This document shows, piece by piece, positions 51,313 through 58,964 of a stretch of 64,000 nucleotides of DNA; the first letter of the stretch is position 1; every line of letters begins with the position of its first letter. The stretch spans positions 1,984,001 to 2,048,000 of the forward strand of contig NZ_CP099993.1 in the NCBI RefSeq assembly GCF_024138125.1, given 5' to 3'. The translations under genes and the position numbers were made by a program. Below the pieces are notes generated by a model. That model had not been told where the DNA came from, ran no database searches, and was given only the letters and a program-made list of their open reading frames with translations. Source of the DNA: Halorussus salilacus (GTDB lineage: Archaea > Halobacteriota > Halobacteria > Halobacteriales > Haladaptataceae).

Positions 51313-51532
51313 ACCGCGACGAACGTGCGACCCGTCTATATTCGGTGGGTGTGTTAAGGTGTATCGCACCCAAGGGGCTGATGGCGACGCCGATGCCACC
51401 TGTCACTGTCGTCCCGGGCTGGCACCCCGAACCACTGCCGTCCCGAACTGGATTTGTCGTCCGGACCCGAACTGGATTTCGCCACTCGGCTCCCCGGAAA
51501 GCTTTGTACCCCGCACGACAACCCCCGCGTAG

Positions 51533-52357
51533 ATGGAGGTCACGCTACTCGGAACCGGCGACACGACCGGGACGCCCACGCCGGGCTGCGACTGCGACAC
51601 CTGCGAGGAGGCCGAAGAACGCGGCGTCGAGCGCACCCGCTTTTCGGTCCACGTTCGCAACGAGCGCACCGACGAGTCGTTGCTCGTCGACGCCAGTCCC
51701 GACTTCCGACACCAGTTCCTCCACCGGGACGTTGCCCTGCCCGACGAGGCCCTGATCACCCACATCCACTTCGACCACCTCGACGGTCTCGGCAACGCCT
51801 ACCGGCTGTTCGACGACCTGCCGGTCCACGCCGCGAGCGAGGTCGACCCCGTGACCGGCGAGAGCGTCGCCGACACGATTCGCTCGAAGTACGACTACCT
51901 CGACCGGGTGACAGTCCACGACCGCGAGCCGTTCGAACCGTTCGAGACCTGCGGGCTGGAGGTGCGGCTGGTGCCGGTCGAGCACCCGCCCCTGCTGTGT
52001 TACGGCGTCGCAGTGTCGGACCCCGAGACGGGCGCGAAGCTCTCGCTGACCGGCGACACCAGCTACGCCGTCCCCGACGAGAGCCGGGCGGCGCTGGCCG
52101 ACCCCGACCTGTTGCTCGCCGACGCCATCGTCCCCGCCGACCTCTGCGTCCATCACCCCGAGGGCGGGGACCACCACGGTCCCGACGGCGTGGCCCGGAC
52201 GTTCGGCACCAAGCACATGACCCGGGAAGGCGCGCTCGCGCTCGCCGACGAGCTAGACGCCGCGGAGACGCGGCTGGTCCACCTCGCTCACTACTACCCG
52301 GTCGAGGAGGCGTTCGAGGAGCCGCTGGCGGTCGACGGCGAGCGCTACCGGCTCTGA
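51533..52357 (+). CDS. PhnP-like MBL-fold phosphodiesterase
   Basis: 274 residues from ATG 51533. It begins MEVTLLGTGDTTGTPTPGC, with CDCDTCEEA zinc ligands as in PhnP, then the THIHFDHLDGLGNAYR metal motif near 81-96 and SLTGDTSYAV near 168. PhnP-like enzymes cleave cyclic ribose phosphates in phosphonate use; no phn genes are near, so the role may be different. Its 3' end overlaps the convergent sulfotransferase-like gene by 13 bp. Confidence 0.88.
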   Translation: MEVTLLGTGDTTGTPTPGCDCDTCEEAEERGVERTRFSVHVRNERTDESLLVDASPDFRHQFLHRDVALPDEALITHIHFDHLDGLGNAYRLFDDLPVHAASEVDPVTGESVADTIRSKYDYLDRVTVHDREPFEPFETCGLEVRLVPVEHPPLLCYGVAVSDPETGAKLSLTGDTSYAVPDESRAALADPDLLLADAIVPADLCVHHPEGGDHHGPDGVARTFGTKHMTREGALALADELDAAETRLVHLAHYYPVEEAFEEPLAVDGERYRL

Positions 52358-53799
52358 CGCCCGCGAAGTCCACCGATTCCGACCGCGAGCAGTAGCCCCG
52401 CGAGCGCCGCGACCGGGCCGAAGCCCGGCACGTCGGAGGCGGCGTCGGCGTCGTCGGTCGGCTCGGCCGACTCGCCGTCGGTGGCGTCGGTCTCCTCGCC
52501 CAGCGCGTCCTCGGTGGTCGAGCCGTCGGCGTCGCTCGTCGCCTCGTCCGGCGACTGGCCCTCGGCCCACCCGGTCACGTTCTCGAGCTTCTCGTGGCAG
52601 GGTTCGAGGTCGTCGCCGCTGTCGTGGGTGGCCTCGCTTCCCGTGATTTCGGCGGTACCGGTCGCGCCGCGGTCGGCCATCGTCGGCCCACCGCTCTCGT
52701 TGGTCTGGCTCACGCGCGCGGCGTCGTAGACCAGCCACGGGGCGTACACCTCCCAGACGATCTCGCCCTGTGGGTTCACCTCGACCACGCGGTGGTTCGA
52801 GGAGTCGCTGACCAGCGTGTTGCCGTTCGCGAGTCGGTCGGCGTCGCGGGGCCACGCGAGGTCCCCCCGGAGGGTCCACGTCCGACTCCAGTCGCGTTCG
52901 CCCTGCCGTTCGTACTCGGCGATGCGATTGTTCTCGCTGTCGGCCACGAGGATGGTGGGGTCGCCCTCCTCGCTTTCGAGGTAGTCGGGGTTGTGCTGCT
53001 CTCGGAGGGTGTCGTAGTCCTGGTCCTCGCCGAGTTTCATGTCGATCTCGTCGGTCGAGCGGTTCACCACGATGGCCTGATCGAAGTTCCGGGGCGAGAG
53101 GAGGTACTCGCCGTCGTCGACCTTGTCCACGTCGTTGAGGTGGGTCCAGTCGTCGGTGTAGTTCTCGGCGAGGTCGTCGGGGTCGTAGTGGTCGTCGAAG
53201 TGCCACTCCCACTCGATCTCCTCGGTGGTGCGGTTGTAGACGAACACGCGGTCCTCGTTCTCCCCGCTGTCCTCGTCGTAGTTGCGCATGTTAGCGACCA
53301 GAATCTCCTCGTTGCCGTTGATGAGGTCGGCGTCGTGGGTGTCGGCGATGTCCATCCGCTCCTTCCAGACGGTCTCCTGCGTGCGCGGGTCGAACTCGTA
53401 GAAGATGGTCTCGTGACCCTTCACGGTCGCTGTCACGAAGATGTTGCCGTTCTCCATCGGGTCGACGTCGTAACTCCACACTACGTCGTGTTCGTCGGCG
53501 CTGTCGTGGACCCACTGGACCTCGCCGTTCGGGCCGAAGCTGACGAGTTTCGCGGGGCGCTTGCCGCCGTCGTCGCCGAACCGCATGCCCTGCACGCTGA
53601 CGACCGTCATCCCGTCGGCGGGCTCGTCGACGGTGCCGACGCAGGGGTCGTCCGGGGCGGTCTGGGCCACCCCGAGGTCGGCGGCGGAACCGCCACCGGC
53701 GGCCCCGACCGCCCCCGCGGTCGCCGGAGGGGTCATCGTCCAGAGGCAACACAGCAGGGTGACAGCGACGGCGACTCGCCGCCGCGAGGATGCTCGCAT
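52345..53799 (-). CDS. Secreted arylsulfotransferase-like (ASST) beta-propeller protein, PGF-CTERM
   Basis: 484 residues. Signal peptide at about 1-33. The propeller region has repeated VxxxDxxGNxxxT strands: VDPMENGNIFVT, ADLINGNEEILVA, VDKVDDGEYLL, ADRLANGNTLVSD and EVNPQGEIVWEV, as in ASST-type proteins. True ASST needs a catalytic His; candidates are ADTHDAD and DWTHLND. The C-terminus is a Ser/Asp/Thr-rich stalk, then DVPGFGPVAALAGLLLAVGI and a basic end, an archaeosortase PGF-CTERM anchor. Enzyme activity is uncertain; it could be a structural propeller. Confidence 0.8.
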   Translation of the reverse strand: MRASSRRRVAVAVTLLCCLWTMTPPATAGAVGAAGGGSAADLGVAQTAPDDPCVGTVDEPADGMTVVSVQGMRFGDDGGKRPAKLVSFGPNGEVQWVHDSADEHDVVWSYDVDPMENGNIFVTATVKGHETIFYEFDPRTQETVWKERMDIADTHDADLINGNEEILVANMRNYDEDSGENEDRVFVYNRTTEEIEWEWHFDDHYDPDDLAENYTDDWTHLNDVDKVDDGEYLLSPRNFDQAIVVNRSTDEIDMKLGEDQDYDTLREQHNPDYLESEEGDPTILVADSENNRIAEYERQGERDWSRTWTLRGDLAWPRDADRLANGNTLVSDSSNHRVVEVNPQGEIVWEVYAPWLVYDAARVSQTNESGGPTMADRGATGTAEITGSEATHDSGDDLEPCHEKLENVTGWAEGQSPDEATSDADGSTTEDALGEETDATDGESAEPTDDADAASDVPGFGPVAALAGLLLAVGIGGLRGRQSR

Positions 53800-53892
53800 A
53801 CCTTCCGCTATCGTCCCTCTCGCTTTTGAATGTTGAGAAACGTGACAGGCGACGGACGTTCAGTCGGCGACGCCTCACCCGCTTTGGGTCAT

Positions 53893-53924
53893 CCGCCTCG
53901 CTCGCCCGCGGGCGAGCGAGGCGG
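53893..53924. repeat. 32-bp perfect palindrome
   Basis: Gapless 16-bp arms, left arm CCGCCTCGCTCGCCCG. It lies between the divergent sulfotransferase-like gene start and the 3' end of the USP gene. Confidence 0.85.
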
Positions 53925-53987
53925 TCGGGTACTCGGGGAGGACGAGTAGCCCCTCGATGGGGACGAGATGGGGACGATGCCGGGCGT

Positions 53988-54629
53988 CTACTCGCCGATG
54001 CGCGCGACCCGCGCCTCGCCCGAGGAGGCGTCGATGTGGACGTTGAAGGTCGCGCCGTCCTCCGCGACCGCCCGGACCAGCCACGTATTGCTCTCGCGGT
54101 ACGGGGCCTCGGGAATATCGGCGACCTCGTGGCCCTCGTCGGCGAGCACCTCCCTCGCCCGCTCGACGGCGGTCTCGTCGTCCTGGACCGACCGGCGCTG
54201 TTTCGCGAGGTTGACCGTCAGCACCGGCACCTCGCTGGTTCGGACGACCTGCTCGGTGACGCTCCCCAGGACGTAGCGGTCGACGCCCGAGCGGCCGTGA
54301 GTGCCCATCACGATCATCTCGGCGTCGTTCTCCTCGGCGTAGTCGACGACCACCTCGGCGGGCGTCCCCTCCTCGATGGCGGTCGCGACCTCGACGCCGC
54401 GGTCGGCCCCCCTCTCGGCGATGCGGTCGGTCGCCTCCTCGCCCTCTTCGAGGCGGGTCCTCCGGGTCTCCTCGCGCCCGGCCTCGGAGGGCTGGTAGTT
54501 CAGCGCCTTCTGGTCCACCACGTAGAGCGCGTGGACCGTGGCGTCGCAGAGTTCGGCGACGTTGAGCGCGTGGGTCGTCACCGCGGCCTGCTCGGTCCCG
54601 TCGGTCGGGACGAGAATTCGGTCGTACAT
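53988..54629 (-). CDS. Universal stress protein with a C-terminal extension
   Basis: 213 residues. The USP domain (1-140) ends in the ATP-binding signature GTHGRSGVDRYVLGSVTEQVV, so it is of the nucleotide-binding group. Residues about 145-213 form an extra alpha/beta segment (TWLVRAVAEDGATFNVHIDASSGEARVARI) that resembles a PepSY-like strand pair. USPs aid survival under stress by unknown mechanisms. Single gene. Confidence 0.9.
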   Translation of the reverse strand: MYDRILVPTDGTEQAAVTTHALNVAELCDATVHALYVVDQKALNYQPSEAGREETRRTRLEEGEEATDRIAERGADRGVEVATAIEEGTPAEVVVDYAEENDAEMIVMGTHGRSGVDRYVLGSVTEQVVRTSEVPVLTVNLAKQRRSVQDDETAVERAREVLADEGHEVADIPEAPYRESNTWLVRAVAEDGATFNVHIDASSGEARVARIGE

Positions 54630-54776
54630 GCACGGTCGTTCGGCCTTCAGAGCAAAAATACCTCCGTCGTTCGCGCTATCGAGGACGGAGTGGCACGCCG
54701 TCGACGCTGGGGGATGACTCTCGGGGATATCCCGGTTCGTTCACCGGAGGATGGCTATCTCAGTCACCGAAGGCTC

Positions 54777-54802
54777 TTTATACACAGTCCATGTATTGTG
54801 TA
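54777..54802 (+). promoter_or_regulatory. TATA box merged with operator, HTH/PIN-like operon
   Basis: TTTATA (54777-54782) runs into TACACA (54781-54786), which pairs as an inverted repeat with TGTGTA (54797-54802). It lies just before ATG 54808. A repressor here would block TBP or polymerase. The half-sites match those before the UPF0175 pair (34105-34127). Confidence 0.5.
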
Positions 54803-54807
54803 CTCAG

Positions 54808-55452
54808 ATGAGCGCCGAGATTCACGATATGGCTGGTGACCTCCACGAGAGCGAAAATGCGTTTCGGGAGTTCTTCGTGGCGAACGACCTGGTTCGTGAC
54901 GCTGGCCGCGCTCGTGTCTACACGGACGTGCTACTCAATCAGCCCACGACCGTCAGCGAACTCGACTCCCGTCTGGATATGTCGCCCAGTTCGGCCTCGA
55001 AGTTCGTCAACGAACTCGAAGAGACCGGTCTCGTCGAGGACGTGAGCGACAGCGCTCGGAAGAAGCAGCTGACGACCGACCCCGTCATCTTCACCGTGAC
55101 GACCGGCGAGGACGAGCAGTTCACCGTCACACCGACCGTGATCGCCGCCGCGGGAGCGCGAGCGGTCGACGACGACATCGACAGGTTCATCGAGCGAAAC
55201 GGATACACGAAACTCGCCGCCGCGGTCGCCGGAACGGTCGCGTATCTGAACGGCGACCTGACGCGGCGTGGCGTCGCCAGAGAACTCGACCTTCCCGAAG
55301 TCGAGGCGATTACCATCACCATCGCTCTGGAGGGAATCGTCGGTCTGTTGGGCGATGCCGACCCGGTGTTGACCGCGTACGACTTCGACGTTCACGACCT
55401 CGACACCGCGGATGCAACGTACGTCCGAGAGCCGACCGACACGCACGATTAG
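54808..55452 (+). CDS. Winged-helix regulator, likely antitoxin
   Basis: 214 residues from ATG 54808 (MSAEIHDMAGDLHESENAF). A MarR/TrmB-like winged helix at about 30-95: ARVYTDVLLNQPTTVSELDSRLDMSPSSASKFVNELEETGLVEDV. The second half (DDDIDRFIERNGYTKLAAAVAGTVAYLNGDL onward) is a separate helical domain that may hold the partner. It is followed 5 bp later by a PIN-like gene, so the pair reads as a toxin-antitoxin operon with repressor first. Confidence 0.7.
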   Translation: MSAEIHDMAGDLHESENAFREFFVANDLVRDAGRARVYTDVLLNQPTTVSELDSRLDMSPSSASKFVNELEETGLVEDVSDSARKKQLTTDPVIFTVTTGEDEQFTVTPTVIAAAGARAVDDDIDRFIERNGYTKLAAAVAGTVAYLNGDLTRRGVARELDLPEVEAITITIALEGIVGLLGDADPVLTAYDFDVHDLDTADATYVREPTDTHD

Positions 55453-55457
55453 ATTCG

Positions 55458-56045
55458 ATGAATCGAGACGCTACTCCCGCGCTCGTAGAGACGCCTCCGT
55501 TCGCGGAGCTTCCGGATGCGCTCGTCTCGGACACGAGCTTTCTGAGCATGGTGGGTCGCTCCGGCAACCGGAAACGAGAAGCCGTCGTCGAGTACGTGAC
55601 CGACAACGACAAGACGCTGTATCTGACCGAGCGGGTCGCCGAGGAACTGAAACGGGACGACGCCGACGAGTACGGCCGGGGTGACTGGCTGTACGTCGCT
55701 CGGCGCGAAGACTGGATGGTTCGGCTCCCCGCGATGAACGAGGGTATTCGAATCCACGACGGCCCGCGAGCGAGCGAAATCATCGACCGGACACACGAAC
55801 GGATAGCGAAACTCGAAAAGGTCCCACAGGACGAGGTGAAACGGACCGACCCGGCGCTCGGTGGGCGCGCAATTCAACTGCTCGGAGCCTACGACTACGA
55901 CCGCGTCGGAATCGTCATCAAAGATAGGAACGCCGAGCGCGCGCTCTCGGCCGTACTCTCGGAAACCTTCTACGAGGAACTCGTCCACATCTTCAGAGGT
56001 GAAGACGTGGTGATGGAACTGAAACGGGAGTACGAGGAACTGTAG
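55458..56045 (+). CDS. PIN-like ribonuclease toxin candidate
   Basis: 195 residues. An early VSDTSFLSMVGRSGNRKREAVVEYV has the PIN first-Asp layout; an acidic pair occurs in YLTERVAEELKRDDADEYG, and DYDRVGIVIKDRNAERALS near 150-168 could carry the third set. The match is weaker than for the other PIN genes here. Context, a 5-bp gap after a winged-helix gene, is the stronger argument. Expected activity if correct: RNA cleavage. Confidence 0.6.
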   Translation: MNRDATPALVETPPFAELPDALVSDTSFLSMVGRSGNRKREAVVEYVTDNDKTLYLTERVAEELKRDDADEYGRGDWLYVARREDWMVRLPAMNEGIRIHDGPRASEIIDRTHERIAKLEKVPQDEVKRTDPALGGRAIQLLGAYDYDRVGIVIKDRNAERALSAVLSETFYEELVHIFRGEDVVMELKREYEEL

Positions 56046-56072
56046 CTTCTGTCGGCCTCCGGACCGAACTGC

Positions 56073-57110
56073 TCACCCGAACCGGTCGAGCCCCGACTGC
56101 CTGCGTGCCCGCCCTTCGGGGTCGGCGACCCACGGCGTCCGGCCCTCGCGGGCGCTCGCGAGGTCCACGTCGGGCGGGTCGGCGGGGTCGTGGCCCGGAC
56201 ACTCCGGCCCGCACGCCGCGGGGTTCACGACCCGCCCCTTCCAGGCGCAGAACGGGAGGCCGTCGCTCCCTTCGCGGGTCGCCGACTCCATCTCGGCGCA
56301 CCCCGGCAAGTCGTATGTCCGCCACCCCTTGCCGTAGGCGCGCTCGGCCATCCGCCTGCGCTGGCGGGCCTTCTCGTCGGCCGTGACGAGTGCCACGTCG
56401 GCCCGCAGGGGGCGTTCGGCGAGGAGTTCGACGCCCGGTTCCGAGACGGGCAGGGGCTCGGCTTCCCGGACCACCTCGCGGTCGCCCGTCTCGGAGTCGA
56501 ACCGCCAGACGCCGACCGCCTCGGGGATGCGGTTGAGGTGTGCGCCCGTGACGTAGCTCTCGGTCGCGAGCACGACTTCGTCGACCACCCCGAGGCTCGC
56601 GTCCTTCCGGAGTTGAAGGTCGAGGTCGCCCGGCGAGTCGAGGTCGGGCTTGTTCTCGATGCCGACGAGCCGCCCGAACCACTCGTCGGGGTACCGGGCG
56701 ACCCGCCGGACGCCCCCGCCGACCGCGCGCTCGAAGAACCCGATGTCCACTGCGCGGTCGGCGAGGCCGCGGGCGCGCTCGGGGTGACAGTCGAACGCCT
56801 CGCGGGGGTCGCGGGCGCGCCCGACGCCCACGTCGCTCTCGATGGCCGGGTCCGGAATCGTCTCGGGCGTCAGGGCCGCCCGGGCGTCGAACGCCGGACC
56901 GGGTTCGACGCAGACCACGTCGAGGATTCGGTTGGCGGGCGCGCGGACGCCGCCGCCGATCTGACGCCCCACGACCCAGTCCTCGGTGGCTTCGAGGTGC
57001 GCGCACAGCGCCAACTCGAAGGGGAACTCTCGCACGCTCTCCGTTCGGGACTCCGACGAGAAAAAGCCGCCGTTCGCGGAGTCGGCCGTCGGTCGGGGCG
57101 GGCGGTTCAA
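56073..57110 (-). CDS. DUF5787-type protein, possible Fe-S nuclease
   Basis: 345 residues. The N-terminal EFPFELALCAHLEATEDW and RLVGIENKPDLDSPGDLDLQLRKDASL near 168-193 resemble a PD-(D/E)XK core (E-N-K as the E-x-K element). The C-terminal third carries four cysteines in GCAEMES, PFCAWKG, AACGPECPGH, as in Cas4/AddB/Dna2-type nucleases that hold a 4Fe-4S cluster next to the nuclease. I recall it as a haloarchaeal DUF5787 family. Nuclease function is inferred from motifs only. It overlaps the small upstream gene by 4 bp. Confidence 0.7.
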   Translation of the reverse strand: MNRPPRPTADSANGGFFSSESRTESVREFPFELALCAHLEATEDWVVGRQIGGGVRAPANRILDVVCVEPGPAFDARAALTPETIPDPAIESDVGVGRARDPREAFDCHPERARGLADRAVDIGFFERAVGGGVRRVARYPDEWFGRLVGIENKPDLDSPGDLDLQLRKDASLGVVDEVVLATESYVTGAHLNRIPEAVGVWRFDSETGDREVVREAEPLPVSEPGVELLAERPLRADVALVTADEKARQRRRMAERAYGKGWRTYDLPGCAEMESATREGSDGLPFCAWKGRVVNPAACGPECPGHDPADPPDVDLASAREGRTPWVADPEGRARRQSGLDRFG

Positions 57111-57304
57111 CCGTCGGTCGGGGCAAGCGATTCCTCGCGCTCGCGCTCGCGGTCGCCGTCGTCGGCCGGGTCGCGCGCCCTCGTCACCAGCGCGACCGCG
57201 GGGTACTCGGGGGTTGCCGTCTCCGATTCGTCCCCGTCGCGCGGGTCATCCCCGGCGTCCACGGCGCGGAGCGACTCCGGGCCGTGGACGCCCCACCACG
57301 ACAC
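57107..57304 (-). CDS. Small acidic protein, coupled to DUF5787
   Basis: 65 residues, MSWWGVHGPESLRAVDAGDDP. It overlaps the next ATG by 4 bp (ATGA), typical of coupled genes. The sequence is Asp/Glu/Arg-rich with YPAVALVTRARDPADD in the middle, and no domain is recognised. Its reality rests on the overlap and a plausible N-terminus. Confidence 0.45.
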   Translation of the reverse strand: MSWWGVHGPESLRAVDAGDDPRDGDESETATPEYPAVALVTRARDPADDGDREREREESLAPTDG

Positions 57305-57467
57305 TCGTGTCGGTCGCTCCTCTCGGTCCCGTTCGGAGTCGCCCGCTCGGTTCGACGCTCGGTCTCCGCCTCCGGTGTGGTGTCACATGCTAGTACACCA
57401 CATAGTCTCTCGTGCGAGTTAACGATTGTCGCCGGATGCGCCCCTTTCCGGCCGAAAGAATCCGTGG

Positions 57468-57749
57468 CTACTGTCGGCGTTCGAGCAGTCCGACGACTCC
57501 GCCGACGACGACCAGCGGAGTCGCGAACGCGAGTCCGACGGTGGCGGCCCAGCCGACGACCAGCAGGGGCACGCCGACCGGCGCGGTCGTCGCCGCCGCG
57601 GCGACGACCGCGCCCCCGAGCAGGACCGCCGCCATCAGCACCAGCGCGGTGACCGAGAGCGCGAGCGTCTCGGCGAATCGGCCATCGAGCGGTCCGGGAC
57701 GGAACCGTCGGACCGTCGGTGTGGTCCGTCGAAGTCGAGTCGATTTCAT
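57468..57749 (-). CDS. Small two-helix membrane protein
   Basis: 93 residues from ATG 57749 (MKSTRLRRTTPTVRRFRPG). A basic N-terminus is followed by two long hydrophobic segments (about 29-55 and 58-84) and a short LLERRQ end. No family is recognised. It lies between the DUF5787 pair and the zinc-ribbon regulator, all on the minus strand. Confidence 0.5.
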   Translation of the reverse strand: MKSTRLRRTTPTVRRFRPGPLDGRFAETLALSVTALVLMAAVLLGGAVVAAAATTAPVGVPLLVVGWAATVGLAFATPLVVVGGVVGLLERRQ

Positions 57750-57909
57750 GGGTTCGTTCCTCACTCGAAGAGTGGACCCCCGCGCCCAAAAATATAATCT
57801 GAAATACATTTCTGTAGGCGGCGTTACTGGACTCGAATCCTGTAACGAACGTGTCAGGTGTGGCGCGGGGAGACGAAGTCGTTCCGGACCCGCGGTCGAG
57901 AAAACGCGG

Positions 57910-58845
57910 TCAGGCCACCCGGGCGCTCTCGGAGGAGGTCGAGCCGCATTCGCGTTCCAACTCGACCACGTCGAGGTCGCCGTCGAGGGTCACCGCCAGC
58001 ACCTCGTCACCCAGCGGAATCTCGACCCGAATCCGCCACGGGTCCTCCGAGAGAACGGTGGTGTGCTCGTCGGTGACACACCACGCGAGGTCCCAGTAGG
58101 GTTTCGTGCAGACGTCGACGCCGTGGTCGCGGTGGAAGGTGACCACGTCCGACTGGTCGAGCAGAGAGAGGCCGACCGCCGAGTAGAGCCGGTGGCGACA
58201 CTGCTCGCATCGGTGGTCGACCCGGACTCCGAGGCCGAGGTAGTCCTCGGTGTCGTGGGTGATGGCGGTGCTCATCCGGCCGTTGCACTCCGGACAGACG
58301 CCGTCGGCCGCGAGGCAGTGGAGGTGGCGCACGCGCTGATTGAACGCGTCCATGATCTCTCCGCGGGTGCGGTCGTTGAGGCCGCCCGGCGGGAAGGGAT
58401 AGCGACCGTGGTTCTTGGCGCAGTCGAGGCAGTCGATGGCGAGCATCTCGTCGTCGTAGGAGGCTTCGAGGCTCCCGCCGCACAGCGCGCAGGTCTCGTC
58501 GAGCTCGAACGGTTCCATCTCGGGATGTTCGTTGAACGACCCCGCCAGTATCGACCGCACGACCTTCTTGCCCGCCTGCCGGAAGTCGTAGCCCTCGTCG
58601 GTCCCGACGACGAAGTGGTCGGTGAGTTGCTTGAGGTGGTAGTTGAACTGCGCGCTGTCTCGCATGCCGACCTCCCGCCGGAGCTCCGAGAAGCTCACGG
58701 GGCGCTCGTCGGCCTTCCACAGCGCCTCCAGAATCGACAGCCTGCTCTCGTTGGCGATGACCGAGAACGCCTCCTCGGGAGCCACGCAGTCCTCGCAGTT
58801 TCGGAGGGCCGACTCCTCGGCGCTCGGTCCGGTCGTTCCACTCAT
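57910..58845 (-). CDS. ArsR-like winged-helix regulator with zinc-ribbon C-terminal region
   Basis: 311 residues from ATG 58845 (MSGTTGPSAEESALRNCEDC). The ArsR-type winged helix covers about 25-100: AFSVIANESRLSILEALWKADERPVSFSELRREVG, then RDSAQFNYHLKQLTDHFVVGTDEGYDF. The remainder has several CxxC pairs (CALC...CLDC near 120-145; CPEC, CEQC near 195-225), indicating two zinc ribbons. Haloarchaea have many such regulators of unknown ligand. It is divergent from the AT-rich nuclease gene across a 119-bp region with a palindromic site and is a candidate controller of it. Confidence 0.8.
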   Translation of the reverse strand: MSGTTGPSAEESALRNCEDCVAPEEAFSVIANESRLSILEALWKADERPVSFSELRREVGMRDSAQFNYHLKQLTDHFVVGTDEGYDFRQAGKKVVRSILAGSFNEHPEMEPFELDETCALCGGSLEASYDDEMLAIDCLDCAKNHGRYPFPPGGLNDRTRGEIMDAFNQRVRHLHCLAADGVCPECNGRMSTAITHDTEDYLGLGVRVDHRCEQCRHRLYSAVGLSLLDQSDVVTFHRDHGVDVCTKPYWDLAWCVTDEHTTVLSEDPWRIRVEIPLGDEVLAVTLDGDLDVVELERECGSTSSESARVA

Positions 58846-58896
58846 ACCGAAGAGTAGCGGCCGCATCCGGCTAAAGTGTTGCCTTAATCGCGATTT

Positions 58897-58912
58897 TGTA
58901 GAATGTTCTACA
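58897..58912. promoter_or_regulatory. Palindromic operator candidate between regulator and nuclease genes
   Basis: TGTAGAA-TG-TTCTACA, 7-bp arms, 52 bp from both the regulator ATG (58845) and the nuclease ATG (58965). Its central place in a divergent promoter suits binding by the winged-helix regulator. Confidence 0.5.
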
Positions 58913-58964
58913 TTAGGTCTATTGAGGGTAGTTCTTTTATTTGTTGAAGAGCAACTTATCCATA

